This document shows, in pieces, positions 25,330 through 34,709 of a stretch of 64,000 bases of DNA. The translations under genes and the position numbers were made by a program. The stretch comes from CBIHON01 sp966211965 (lineage in GTDB: Bacteria > Pseudomonadota > Gammaproteobacteria > Burkholderiales > Burkholderiaceae_D): positions 1-64,000 of the forward strand of contig CBIHON010000004.1 of assembly GCA_966211965.1 (NCBI GenBank), in the 5' to 3' direction. The notes below the pieces were generated by a model, which saw only the letters and a list, made by a program, of their open reading frames with translations, was not told the origin of the DNA and ran no database searches. Within the stretch, counting starts at the first letter, position 1, and each line of letters begins with the position of its first letter.

Positions 25330-26715
25330 ATGAAACATAAAGTCAAAAATATTCATTTCGTCGGCATCGGCGGCAGCGGCATGAGCGGCATCGCCGAGGT
25401 GCTGCTCAATCTCGGCTATACGGTTTCCGGTTCCGATCTGGGCAGCAACGCAGCCACCGCACGCCTGACCAGCCTGGGCGCCAAGGTGACGCTGGGCCAC
25501 GATGCGCACAACGTCGACGGTGCCGACGCGCTGGTGACGTCGACCGCGGTGAAACCGGACAACCCGGAAGTGATGGCGGCGCGCGCCCGGCATATTCCCA
25601 TCGTGCCGCGCGCGATGATGCTGGCCGAACTGATGCGTTTGAAGAGCGGCATCGCGATTGCCGGCACCCATGGCAAGACCACCACCACCAGCCTGGTGGC
25701 GAGCGTGCTGGCGCAAGGCGGGCTCGACCCGACCTTCGTGATCGGCGGGCGCCTCAACAGCGCCGGCGCCAATGCCAAGCTGGGTGCGGGCGACTTCATC
25801 GTGGTCGAGGCCGACGAGTCGGATGCTTCCTTCCTGAACCTGTCGCCGGTGATCGAAGTGATCACCAACATCGACGCCGATCACATGGAAACCTACGACC
25901 ACAGCTTCGCGAAACTGAAGCAAGCGTTCATCGAATTCACCCAGCGTCTGCCGTTTTACGGCGTGGCGGTGCTATGCCTGGACGACGCCAACGTGCGCGA
26001 GATCATGCCCTTCGTCTCGAAGCCGATCACGACTTACGGTTTTCATCCCGAAGCGCAGGTGCGTGCGACCGATGCCAGGGCGGTCGACGGGCAAATGCAA
26101 TTTACCGTGGTGCAGGACGGCTATGAGCCGATGACGGTAAGCCTGAATCAGCCCGGCATGCATAACGTGCAAAACGCCTGCGCGGCGATTGCGATCGCGC
26201 GCGAACTCGGCGTGGCCGACAGCGCGACGCAAAAAGCATTGACCGAATTCCACGGTGTCGGGCGGCGTTTCACCCGTTATGGCGAGATTGCCTTGGCGGC
26301 TGGCGGCAGCTACGCGCTGGTGGATGACTACGGCCATCATCCGGCGGAAACCGCGGCGACCCTGGCGGCGGCGCGCGGCGCCTACCCTGGGCGGCGCCTG
26401 GTGCTGGCGTTTCAGCCGCATCGCTACACTCGCACGCGCGACTTGTTCGAGGATTTCGTCAAGGTGCTGTCGAGGGCCGATGCGTTGGTGCTGGCTGAGG
26501 TGTATGCCGCCGGCGAGCAGCCGATCGTGGCTGCTGACGGCCGTGCGCTGGCCCATGCCTTGCGCGTGGCGGGCAAGGTTGAACCGGTCTTTGTCGAAGA
26601 CATCAAGGACATGCCGGCGACTCTGATGAATGTATTGCGGGACGGCGACGTGGTGATCACGATGGGCGCCGGTTCGATTAGCGGCGTGCCGCAAAAACTT
26701 GCTGCACAGGATTAA
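25330..26715 (+). CDS. murC: UDP-MurNAc:L-alanine ligase
   Basis: MurC starts the peptide stem by adding L-Ala to UDP-MurNAc. 461 residues from ATG 25330; an upstream in-frame ATG inside murG is not used in homologues. The N-terminal motif IHFVGIGGSGMSGIAEVL, the ATP loop AGTHGKTTTTSL, EADESDASF and the C-terminal DDYGHHPAE are diagnostic of MurC. It is 2 bp from ddlB. Confidence 0.96.
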   Translation: MKHKVKNIHFVGIGGSGMSGIAEVLLNLGYTVSGSDLGSNAATARLTSLGAKVTLGHDAHNVDGADALVTSTAVKPDNPEVMAARARHIPIVPRAMMLAELMRLKSGIAIAGTHGKTTTTSLVASVLAQGGLDPTFVIGGRLNSAGANAKLGAGDFIVVEADESDASFLNLSPVIEVITNIDADHMETYDHSFAKLKQAFIEFTQRLPFYGVAVLCLDDANVREIMPFVSKPITTYGFHPEAQVRATDARAVDGQMQFTVVQDGYEPMTVSLNQPGMHNVQNACAAIAIARELGVADSATQKALTEFHGVGRRFTRYGEIALAAGGSYALVDDYGHHPAETAATLAAARGAYPGRRLVLAFQPHRYTRTRDLFEDFVKVLSRADALVLAEVYAAGEQPIVAADGRALAHALRVAGKVEPVFVEDIKDMPATLMNVLRDGDVVITMGAGSISGVPQKLAAQD

Positions 26716-26717
26716 TC

Positions 26718-27704
26718 ATGAATGATGCAAACAACACGATGAATGCACTTGGCAAGGTCGGCGTGCTGTACGGCGGCCGTTCGGCCGAGCGCGAGGTTTC
26801 CTTGATGTCGGGCAGCGGCGTGCTGAAGGCCCTACAGAGCAAGGGCGTCGATGCACACGGCTTCGATCCGGCCGAACGCAGCCTGGCGGAACTGGCCGCG
26901 GAAAAATTCGATCGCGTCTTCATCGCGCTGCATGGACGCTACGGTGAAGACGGCAGCTTGCAAGGTGCGCTGGAACAACTCGGCGTGCCTTATACCGGTT
27001 CCGGCGTGATGGCATCGGCGATTGCGATGGACAAGGTAATGACCAAGCGTATCCTGCTCAGCCACGGTTTGCCGACGCCGCGCTTCATGGTGCTCGATGC
27101 AAGAAGCGCGACGCCCGAAGATTTGCGTCAGGCAGGCGACGAGCTGGGTTTGCCGCTGATGCTGAAAGCACCGCACGAAGGCTCGACCATCGGCATCAGC
27201 AAAGTGACCGGCTACTCGGACATGCCGGAGGGTTTCGCGCTGTGCGCCAAATACGACGACGCGGTGCTGGCCGAGGAATTCGTCAGCGGCCGCGAACTGA
27301 CCGTGGCGGTGCTGGGCGCAGGCCGCAATGCCCGCGCCTTGCCGATCGTGGAGATTCGTGCGCCGCAGGGAAATTACGACTATCAGCACAAGTACTTCAG
27401 CGACGATACGCAGTACCTGTGCCCGGCGCCGCTCGATGCTGCGCTGACGCAGCGCATCCAGTCGCTGGCGGTGCGAGCTTACAACGCAGTCGGCTGCAAA
27501 GGCTGGGCACGGGTCGACTTCATGTTGCGCGCGGCCGATGACGAGCCCTTCCTGCTGGAGATCAACACCTCGCCCGGCATGACCGGCCATTCGCTGGTGC
27601 CGATGTCGGCCAAGGCGGCAGGAGTGAGCTACGAGGATTTGTGCGTGGAAATTTTGAAATCGGCGGGGCTGGACCTGGCGCCGAAAGACCGGACGGCAGC
27701 CTGA
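26718..27704 (+). CDS. ddlB: D-alanine:D-alanine ligase
   Basis: Ddl makes the D-Ala-D-Ala dipeptide used by MurF. 328 residues with an ATP-grasp fold. Motifs are VLYGGRSAEREVSL at the N-terminus, HGRYGEDGSLQGALE, the Lys/Glu nucleotide-binding region (MLKAPHEGSTIGISKV), and the Mg-binding FLLEINTSPGMTGHSL. The KYFSDDTQY stretch matches the Tyr-containing omega loop that favours D-Ala over D-lactate. It sits between murC and ftsQ, as in E. coli. Confidence 0.96.
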   Translation: MNDANNTMNALGKVGVLYGGRSAEREVSLMSGSGVLKALQSKGVDAHGFDPAERSLAELAAEKFDRVFIALHGRYGEDGSLQGALEQLGVPYTGSGVMASAIAMDKVMTKRILLSHGLPTPRFMVLDARSATPEDLRQAGDELGLPLMLKAPHEGSTIGISKVTGYSDMPEGFALCAKYDDAVLAEEFVSGRELTVAVLGAGRNARALPIVEIRAPQGNYDYQHKYFSDDTQYLCPAPLDAALTQRIQSLAVRAYNAVGCKGWARVDFMLRAADDEPFLLEINTSPGMTGHSLVPMSAKAAGVSYEDLCVEILKSAGLDLAPKDRTAA

Positions 27705-27723
27705 GAAAGCGGCGATAACGAGC

Positions 27724-28545
27724 ATGTGGCACGACATCAAGATGTTGAACGCGACTTCCAATGCCTTGCTGGGTGCGTTTGTACTGGCGTTGCTCGCGTC
27801 CGGCATGTGGTGGATCACGCAACGGCCGATGTTTACGCTCAAGGTGATCCGGATCGAAGGGGGGGATGCGCAGTTGCGGCATGTGAATCCGGCGACTGTA
27901 CGCGGCACCGCGCTGCCGCGCATCACTGGCAATTTTTTCACCGCCAACCTGGATGCGGTGCGGCTGGCGTTCGAGTCGGTGCCATGGGTGCGCAAGGCGA
28001 CGGTGCGGCGTGAGTGGCCCAACATGCTGATTGTGACGATCGAGGAGCACGTGCCGCTCGGGACTTGGGGTGAGGATGGACGGCTGGTATCGGTGAAGGG
28101 CGACATCTTTACCGCGAACATGGCGGAAGCGGAAGAAGACGGCGAGTTGCCGGAATTTTCCGGGCCGGACGGCAGCGAAAAAGAGGTGGTGGCGCGCTTT
28201 CGTGAATTACGCGAATGGTTTGCGCCGATCAAGCTTGTACCGGAGGCGGTCCAGTTGTCGCGCCGCTACGCATGGTCGGTCAAATTGAATAACGGCATGA
28301 GCGTCGAATTGGGGCGCGAGCAAAGCAGAGCGACGCTGAAGGAGCGCGTCGACCGCCTGGTCGGGATTTATCCGCAACTGGTCGCGCGGCTGCAGGATCG
28401 GATTGAAAGTGTGGATATGCGTTATCCGAATGGTTTGGCCTTGAACGCGAAAGGCCTGGCATTCGGATCGGGAGAGCAGGCGCCGTCACGGAACAAGAGC
28501 AGCAAGCCCGCGGCCGGCATCAAAAAAAGAAGCGGAACGACATGA
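27724..28545 (+). CDS. ftsQ: Cell division protein FtsQ
   Basis: 273 residues, bitopic. One membrane helix near 16-36 (LGAFVLALLASGMWWITQ), then a POTRA domain (FTLKVIRIEGGDAQLRHVNP ... WVRKATVRREWPNMLIVTIEEHVPLG) and the beta domain ending in RIESVDMRYPNGLAL. FtsQ scaffolds FtsB and FtsL at the divisome. The basic tail (SRNKSSKPAAGIKKRSGTT) is low-complexity. It overlaps ftsA by 4 bp (ATGA). Confidence 0.94.
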   Translation: MWHDIKMLNATSNALLGAFVLALLASGMWWITQRPMFTLKVIRIEGGDAQLRHVNPATVRGTALPRITGNFFTANLDAVRLAFESVPWVRKATVRREWPNMLIVTIEEHVPLGTWGEDGRLVSVKGDIFTANMAEAEEDGELPEFSGPDGSEKEVVARFRELREWFAPIKLVPEAVQLSRRYAWSVKLNNGMSVELGREQSRATLKERVDRLVGIYPQLVARLQDRIESVDMRYPNGLALNAKGLAFGSGEQAPSRNKSSKPAAGIKKRSGTT

Positions 28546-29774
28546 CAAAAGACGCAAAAAATTTGATCGTCGGTCTCGATATCGGCACCTCGAAAGTGGT
28601 GGCGGTGGTGGCCGAGGTGATGCCCAACGGACGGCATGAGGTGATCGGCCTGGGCCAGCATGAATCCAAGGGATTGAAGAAGGGCGTGGTCGTCAATATC
28701 GAAGCGACGGTGGAATCGATCCAGCGCGCCCTGGAAGAAGCCGAACTGATGGCCGACTGCAAGATCAAGAATGTCTATACCGGCATCGCCGGCAGCCACA
28801 TTCGCAGCTTCAATTCCAGCGGCATGGTGGCGATCAAGGACAAGGAAGTGACGGCCGCCGATGTGGCGCGCGTGATCGAAACCGCCAAGGCGGTCAACAT
28901 TCCGACCGATCAGCAATTGCTGCATACGGTGCCGCAGGAATTCATCGTCGACAGCCAGGAAGACGTGCGCGAGCCGATCGGCATGAGCGGCATCCGGCTC
29001 GAAGTGAAAGTGCATATCGTCACCGGCGCAGTGTCGGCGGTGCAGAACATCGTCAAGTGCATCCGCCGCTGCGGGCTGGAAGTGTCCGACCTGATCCTGC
29101 AGCCGATGGCCTCGGCCGACGCCGTGCTGACTGCCGATGAAAAGGAATTGGGCGTGGTGTTGATCGACATCGGCGGCGGCACCACCGATGTCGCCGTGTT
29201 TACCGAAGGCGCGATCCGCCACACCGCAGTGATCCCGATTGCCGGCGACCAGATCACCAACGATATCGCGATGGCATTGCGCACGCCAACTGCGGAAGCG
29301 GAAGAAATCAAGCTGCGTTACGGCGTCGCCAAGCAGATATTGGCCGATCCGGGCGAGACGCTGGAAGTGCCGGGCCTGGGCGATCGCGGTCCACGCACCT
29401 TGTCGCGCCAGACCCTGGCGGCGGTGATCGAGCCGCGCGTCGAGGAATTGTTTGCGCTGGTGCACCAGGTGGTGCGCGAGTCGGGTTACGAAGAAGTGCT
29501 GTCGAGCGGGATCGTGCTCACCGGCGGCACAGGGATGATGCCGGGCATGGTGGAACTGGCCGAGGATATTTTTCTTAAACCGGCACGCCTCGGCATGCCG
29601 GAGTACAGCGGGCAACTGGCCGACGTGGTGCGCAGCCCGCGTTATGCCACGGTGCTCGGGTTATTGTTGGAGGCAAAAAAGCAGTATCTCCGAGGACATA
29701 TCGTCACGCGTCAGGATGGCTCGGTGAAGGCGATCTGGCAGCGCATGAAGGAGTGGTTTTTGGGGAATTTCTAA
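28542..29774 (+). CDS. ftsA: Cell division protein FtsA
   Basis: An actin-like ATPase that tethers FtsZ to the membrane. 410 residues with phosphate-1 motif VGLDIGTSKVVAVV, phosphate-2 motif LIDIGGGTTDVAVF and the adenosine motif VLTGGTGMMPG. The C-terminal WQRMKEWFLGNF is the amphipathic membrane-targeting helix. A 127-bp gap to ftsZ with AT-rich sequence may hold an ftsZ promoter, though no clear -35/-10 pair was found. Confidence 0.96.
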   Translation: MTKDAKNLIVGLDIGTSKVVAVVAEVMPNGRHEVIGLGQHESKGLKKGVVVNIEATVESIQRALEEAELMADCKIKNVYTGIAGSHIRSFNSSGMVAIKDKEVTAADVARVIETAKAVNIPTDQQLLHTVPQEFIVDSQEDVREPIGMSGIRLEVKVHIVTGAVSAVQNIVKCIRRCGLEVSDLILQPMASADAVLTADEKELGVVLIDIGGGTTDVAVFTEGAIRHTAVIPIAGDQITNDIAMALRTPTAEAEEIKLRYGVAKQILADPGETLEVPGLGDRGPRTLSRQTLAAVIEPRVEELFALVHQVVRESGYEEVLSSGIVLTGGTGMMPGMVELAEDIFLKPARLGMPEYSGQLADVVRSPRYATVLGLLLEAKKQYLRGHIVTRQDGSVKAIWQRMKEWFLGNF

Positions 29775-29901
29775 AAAGAACAACGTATTGGCAACGCAAA
29801 AAAACAGTAATTTTTAATTTAACCCGCAGTTGGCAGTTGCTAGTCGCCACACCATGTGATGACTATCGACTGAAAACTGCTTCAAATTATGAGGAGTCGT
29901 C

Positions 29902-31092
29902 ATGGAAATTGATATGCTCGATAACGCTGCAGCGGGTACCGTAATCAAAGTCGTAGGTGTCGGCGGTGCCGGCGGTAATGCAGTGCAACATATGATCAAC
30001 AAAGGCGTTTGCGGCGTGGAATTCATTGCCGCCAATACCGATGCACAAGCGCTCAAGCAATCCAAGGCGCATAACGTGATCCAGATCGGCGACACTGGTT
30101 TGGGCGCCGGCATGAAGCCTGCCATTGGCCGCCAATTGGCCGAGGAATCGCGCTCACGCATCGAAGACGCGCTGCGCGGTGCGCACATGGTATTCATCGC
30201 TGCAGGCATGGGCGGTGGCACCGGCACCGGCGCGGCGCCGATCGTTGCGCAAATTGCCAAGGAACTGGGGGCGTTGACCGTCGCCGTGGTGTCGAAGCCT
30301 TTCTCGTATGAAGGTCAGAAGTGCATGGATATCGCCGATGAGGGATTGGAGGCTTTGTCCCAGCACGTCGACTCGCTGATCATCATCCTCAATGCCAAGC
30401 TGGAAGAGATTTACGAGGACGACAGCATGGTCGAATGGCTGCAGCATGCCGACGACGTGCTCAACAACGCGGTTGCCGGGATTGCCGAAATCATCAACGT
30501 GCCTGGCCACATCAACGTCGACTTCAATGACGTGAAGACTATCATGGGCGAGCAGGGCAAGGCGATGATGGGAACCGCGACTGCTTCGGGCGTTGACCGC
30601 GCGCGCATCGCGGCCGAGCAGGCGGTGGCTTCGCCTCTGCTGGACGGCATCGACTTGTCCGGCGCGCGCGGCGTACTGGTCAACGTCACCGCCAGCCGCG
30701 GCTTGAAGGGCAAGGAAATCAAGGAAGTCATGGCAACCGTGCGGGCCTTCGCCGCGCCCGATGCGTCGATCGCCCAGGGCATCGCCTACGACGATTCGAT
30801 GGAAGACGATATCCGCGTCACCGTGGTCGCCACCGGCCTCGGCCGTGCGCGCAAGAACGTGCAACTCGTGCAAACGCCGGTTCTGCGTACCGGTACCCAC
30901 AACGAACCGATCATGGCGCATACGGCGCACACGGTGCACACCCAATCCCACTCGCCTGCAGGTTCGTTCGACACGCTCAAGCAACCGGCCGTGTGGCGGC
31001 GCGAATCGGCTTCCGAAACCGTGCGTGCGCTGGAGAAGAACGGTATGGAGACTTACGACATTCCGGCATTCTTGCGCAAGCAGGCGGATTGA
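29902..31092 (+). CDS. ftsZ: Cell division GTPase FtsZ
   Basis: Tubulin-like GTPase that builds the Z ring. 396 residues. The nucleotide loop VGVGGAGGNAVQHM, tubulin signature GGGTGTGAAP and T7 loop NVDFNDVKTIM are intact. A variable linker rich in His, Thr and Ser (HTAHTVHTQSHS) precedes the conserved C-terminal peptide YDIPAFLRKQAD, which binds FtsA and ZapD (zapD is also in this window). The start follows GAGGAGTCGTC. A strong terminator lies 71 bp downstream. Confidence 0.97.
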   Translation: MEIDMLDNAAAGTVIKVVGVGGAGGNAVQHMINKGVCGVEFIAANTDAQALKQSKAHNVIQIGDTGLGAGMKPAIGRQLAEESRSRIEDALRGAHMVFIAAGMGGGTGTGAAPIVAQIAKELGALTVAVVSKPFSYEGQKCMDIADEGLEALSQHVDSLIIILNAKLEEIYEDDSMVEWLQHADDVLNNAVAGIAEIINVPGHINVDFNDVKTIMGEQGKAMMGTATASGVDRARIAAEQAVASPLLDGIDLSGARGVLVNVTASRGLKGKEIKEVMATVRAFAAPDASIAQGIAYDDSMEDDIRVTVVATGLGRARKNVQLVQTPVLRTGTHNEPIMAHTAHTVHTQSHSPAGSFDTLKQPAVWRRESASETVRALEKNGMETYDIPAFLRKQAD

Positions 31093-31163
31093 TTTTCCCG
31101 CTGCCGCTCGAATAGAGCAGCGTTCTGCAGAAAAAAGCAGAACAAGGCATACTGCGGTTTGCA

Positions 31164-31194
31164 CGCCGCGCCAGGCTGGCGCGGCGTTTTTTTT
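31164..31194 (+). terminator. Rho-independent terminator after ftsZ
   Basis: CGCCGCGCCA and TGGCGCGGCG form a perfect 10-bp stem with a GGC loop, followed by eight T. It closes the dcw transcript. Confidence 0.93.
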
Positions 31195-31195
31195 G

Positions 31196-31311
31196 GAAAG
31201 GCGGGTCAGAGTAATTTTCGCAGTTTTTTTGCGAAAATTACTCTGACCCCCTCCGATTATAGAAAGGCGGGTCAGAGTTTTTTCCGCGGTTTCTGCGAAA
31301 TCCACTCTGCT
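31196..31311. repeat. Two REP-like GGGTCAGAGT elements in tandem
   Basis: The first element has perfect 20-bp arms (31203-31222 and 31230-31249, beginning GGGTCAGAGTAATTTTCGC) around a 7-base T-rich loop. GAAAGGCGGGTCAGAGT then repeats at 31262, starting a second, imperfect hairpin that ends CACTCTGCTCCC at about 31311. Sequences of this GGGTCAGAG type are familiar from proteobacterial REP elements mobilised by RAYT transposases. No RAYT gene is in the window. Confidence 0.75.
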
Positions 31312-31338
31312 CCCTCAATTTAAACAAAGGAACCCAAT

Positions 31339-31845
31339 ATGACCATCAAGATCGGCGACAAACTGCCGGAAGGCACACTCGCAGAATTCATCGAATCGGC
31401 TACCGAAAGCTGTGCGATCGGCCCGAACACCTTTAACGTCAGCGACTTGACCAAGGGCAAGAAGATTGCGATTTTCGGCTTGCCAGGCGCCTATACGCCC
31501 ACCTGCTCGGCGCAGCATGTGCCCGGCTACATCAAGCTGGCTGCCGATTTGAAAGCCAAGGGTGTGGATGAAATCTGGTGCATTTCGGTCAATGACGCCT
31601 TCGTGATGGGAGCCTGGGGGCGTGATCAAAAAGCCACCGGCATCGTGCGCATGATGGCCGACGGCAACGCTGCTTTCAGCAAGGCGCTCGGCCTGGACGC
31701 GGATTTCAGCAAGTTCGGCATGGGTACCCGGTCACAGCGCTACTCGGCATTGGTGGAAGATGGCGTGGTAAAGCAATTGAACATCGAGGCTGCCGGCAAG
31801 TTCGAAGTATCGAATGCGGAAACCTTGCTGGCGCAGTTGGGCTGA
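31339..31845 (+). CDS. Prx5-type peroxiredoxin
   Basis: Thiol peroxidase reducing H2O2 and alkyl hydroperoxides. 168 residues. The peroxidatic cysteine is in PGAYTPTCSAQHVPGY, the Prx5 form of the P-x3-T-x2-C motif, and a second Cys occurs in EIWCISVND, which could act as resolving Cys or stay unpaired. KFGMGTRSQRYSALVEDG is the typical Prx5 dimer region. There is no fused glutaredoxin. It forms a single-gene unit with AAAGGAACCC before the ATG and its own terminator. Confidence 0.92.
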   Translation: MTIKIGDKLPEGTLAEFIESATESCAIGPNTFNVSDLTKGKKIAIFGLPGAYTPTCSAQHVPGYIKLAADLKAKGVDEIWCISVNDAFVMGAWGRDQKATGIVRMMADGNAAFSKALGLDADFSKFGMGTRSQRYSALVEDGVVKQLNIEAAGKFEVSNAETLLAQLG

Positions 31846-31874
31846 TTTCGAATTGATCATTCTCCATGGAATGG

Positions 31875-31901
31875 AAAACGGCGCTTCGGCGCCGTTTTTT
31901 T
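31875..31901 (+). terminator. Rho-independent terminator after the peroxiredoxin gene
   Basis: ACGGCGC and GCGCCGT around a TTCG tetraloop, flanked by A and T runs; the T-run is eight bases. Confidence 0.93.
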
Positions 31902-32001
31902 TGCATGGGTACGGCTCTACCCAGGGTTTTTCGATTCAAGCTTGAAGTAGCATATGGGCAATATGGTATAAACCGATATGCCTTAGCCTGGATCCATTCT
32001 T

Positions 32002-33489
32002 ATGGAAGAATCGAGTCCACAATCCCAGCCCTTCTTTCTCTCGGAAGAAAACGGCGAAGTGCATGCGCGCTTCGACCCGGGCGGCGTTATGTCGGCGCTG
32101 GATATCGAGGCAGTCAAGCAAGCAGTGCTGGATGGCGGATGGCGTGATCTCTATCTGGACACCAAGGCCTTGGCCGATTTCATCACGCGCTGCGGTTCTT
32201 CTCCCTAACCGGTTGACATGGTCGTTGCGCAACGCCGCGATGGTGAATTTTCAATCAGCCTGGACGATGATCTGATGGCTGCATGGCTTACCCTGATTCC
32301 CCCACAAGGCGGTCGGCCGGCCGGCCCGGCCGTGTTGGAGGCTTTGCAGGAGCAAGGCATTATCCATGGGATTTTGCATAGTCAACTCGATGCGGCGTTG
32401 GCTTCCGGCCATTGCGAACGTTTGATGATTGCCAAAGGGCCGCCCAGGAAGGTACCAGCGGCGGTTTTCAGAGCCTGTTTGAACGCAAACAGAAGGATGC
32501 ACCCGAGGATGAAGAGGATCATGCGATCATCAAATACAGCGACCTCGGTCACCTTCTGGTGGTCCACCCAGGCGAGCAATTGATGCACCGCATTCCTCCC
32601 GTTCCCGGCAAGAACGGGAGGGATATCAAGAAGCGGGTAGTCCTGGCCAAGGCCATTCCGGCCCAGGAGTTTGGAAAGAACCTGCAAGGCGCCGCTCCGG
32701 CCCCGGACGATCCCGACCTGCTGGTCGCCACTCTGGGCGGACAGCCGGTCTTGCTGGCCGACGGTGTGATTGTCAATCCGGTGATCGAGGTGCCGGACGT
32801 CGATCTGAACACCGGGAACATCGATTTCGAAGGTACGATCCGAATCGCCGGCGACCTCAAGTCAGGCATGCGTGTCAAGGTGGCGGGTGACGTCATCGTC
32901 AACGGCACGGTCGAGGCGGCGGAAATCGTGGCTGGCGGCAATGTGGCGGTGCACGGTGGAATCATCGGTCACGCGGATGCCAGGCCCGGTTCTCATGCGT
33001 TGCCGGCAAACACGGCGAGAATTCGCTGCGAAGGTTCGGTCAAAGCCATGTTCATGGAGAACGCGCACATCGAGGCCGGCAGCACGATTCTGGTTGAGCG
33101 CAATGCGCGCCAGCCAGTGTGAGTTGATTGCGCGCAGGGAGAAACTGAAGCAGCACAAGCTGGAAGAACTCGATCAGGTGCTCAAGCTGGTGATTTTTCT
33201 CCACCAGAATCCCAAGAAATCAGCCTGCGGCGTTTCTGAAAAGGCAGAGGGCACGCGGCAGCAGCTGCTTGCCGAGGTGTATGGGCTGAACAAGGAATTG
33301 GCCGTGCTCGGTGAGCAGCTGGAAGCTATCGGGCAGGCGCGCGTCGAGGTCGGCAAGACTATCTACTACGGCGTTGAAGTGCATATTGGCCAGCATGTGT
33401 GGCAAGCGCCGGATGACATGGATGGCACGGCTATCGGGCTGCAAGGAGGAAATATTATTCTTGGCAATCCGGATGATACGGAAGAGTAG
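32002..33489 (+). pseudogene. Broken DUF342/FapA-like gene
   Basis: Pieces of one DUF342 (FapA) protein are spread over two frames. (1) Residues from ATG 32002 read to an in-frame TAA at 32206 and continue in the same frame (VDMVVAQRRDGEFSI). (2) Near 32440, after LMIAKG, the coding sequence moves to another frame (QEGTSGGFQSLFERKQKD ... GTIRIAGDLKSGMRVKV). (3) At 33110-33117 a CCAG duplication ends that frame at 33122, and coding resumes in the first frame as CELIARREKLKQ to 33489 (ARVEVGKTIYYGVEVHIG). About 60-90 residues expected between CELIA and the C-terminal coiled coil also seem missing. Intact members are of unclear role, named for Vibrio flagellar assembly. Confidence 0.8.
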
Positions 33490-33704
33490 ATTGGCTGTTT
33501 CCTTGCCGTGCTTGCCCTCAACGAATAATCATGCATCACTGCAAACAGCTGGAAGGGCGCCTTTTCCCCCTGCGGAATTTATTCCGTTAAAGCCGGAATT
33601 TTTGTATTGAGGCTGTAATTAACTATCAATCGCTGTATAGTGAGGCGGTAAGCAAGCGTGCCCCGGTAACAACTGACCGACCGGTAAGTTGTTATAATTT
33701 CGAA

Positions 33705-34640
33705 ATGCTAAAACAACGCACCATCAAACAACTCGTCAAGACTGTCGGGGTCGGACTTCATTCCGGAACCAAGGTCGAATTGACCTTGCGTCCGGCCGCG
33801 CCCGGCACCGGTATTGTATTTCGCCGCGTGGATCTGGATCCGGTTGTGGATTTGCCTGCGTCGGCGACTGATGTCGGCGATACACGTTTGGCGGATACCT
33901 TGATCAAGGATGGCGCCAAGGTCTCGACTGTCGAGCATTTGATGTCGGCTTGCGCCGGTTTGGGAATAGACAACCTGTACGTCGACGTCACTGCAGAAGA
34001 AATTCCGATCATGGACGGTTCCGCATCGTCGTTCGTATTCTTGCTGCAGCAGGCCGGTTTGCAAGAGCAGAATGCGGCCAAAAAATTCATACGCGTGCTC
34101 AAGACAGTCGAGGTGCGGGAAGGCCAGGGCGAGCAGGAAAAATGGGTGCGGCTGGAACCCTACAACGGTTTCAAACTGAAGTTCTTCATCGAGTTCAAAC
34201 ATCCCGCAGTAGATGGCACCGGTCAGACGGCGGAAGTCGATTTCGGGGAAGAGTCCTATGTCAAGGAAGTAGCGCGAGCCCGTACTTTCGGTTTCATGCA
34301 GGATGTGGAAACCTTGCGCGGCATGGGCTTGGCGCGCGGCGGTTCGCTGGAAAACGCGATCGTGATGGATGAATACCGCATCCTCAATCCGGACGGTCTG
34401 CGCTATGACAATGAATTTGTACGGCATAAGATACTGGACGCTATCGGCGACCTGTACCTGGTTGGTCATCCGCTGCTGGCCAGTTATGTCGCGCACAAAT
34501 CAGGCCACATGCTGAACAATCTATTGTTGCGCGCTTTGCTGGCGCAACCCGATGCTTACGAAATCGTCAGCTTCGACAAACTTGAAGCGGCGCCGCCGGC
34601 CTACGCAGGCCAAGCCGGTCTGGAGTGGGCGCTAAGTTGA
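33705..34640 (+). CDS. lpxC: UDP-3-O-acyl-N-acetylglucosamine deacetylase
   Basis: LpxC is the zinc deacetylase committing UDP-3-O-acyl-GlcNAc to lipid A. 311 residues. Zinc ligands are seen in the VEHLMSACAGLGIDN motif (His) and in FVRHKILDAIGDLYLVG (His and Asp), and the catalytic His in AHKSGHMLNN. It starts MLKQRTIKQLVKTVGVGLHSG, the family start. The 215-bp upstream gap has a TATAAT-like box only 6 bp before the ATG, too close for a normal leader, and no clear promoter. The next gene is convergent. Confidence 0.96.
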   Translation: MLKQRTIKQLVKTVGVGLHSGTKVELTLRPAAPGTGIVFRRVDLDPVVDLPASATDVGDTRLADTLIKDGAKVSTVEHLMSACAGLGIDNLYVDVTAEEIPIMDGSASSFVFLLQQAGLQEQNAAKKFIRVLKTVEVREGQGEQEKWVRLEPYNGFKLKFFIEFKHPAVDGTGQTAEVDFGEESYVKEVARARTFGFMQDVETLRGMGLARGGSLENAIVMDEYRILNPDGLRYDNEFVRHKILDAIGDLYLVGHPLLASYVAHKSGHMLNNLLLRALLAQPDAYEIVSFDKLEAAPPAYAGQAGLEWALS

Positions 34641-34709
34641 GTCTGGAGCCGGCCGCATGGGCCGCGCGCCACGTAACTCCCGCGACGTCAACCTTGTCCT
34701 GCATGTCCA

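Noticed and set aside
33673..33698. CTGACC and TATAAT just before lpxC as a promoter
   Set aside because: The spacer is only 14 bp and the -10 ends 6 bp before the start codon.
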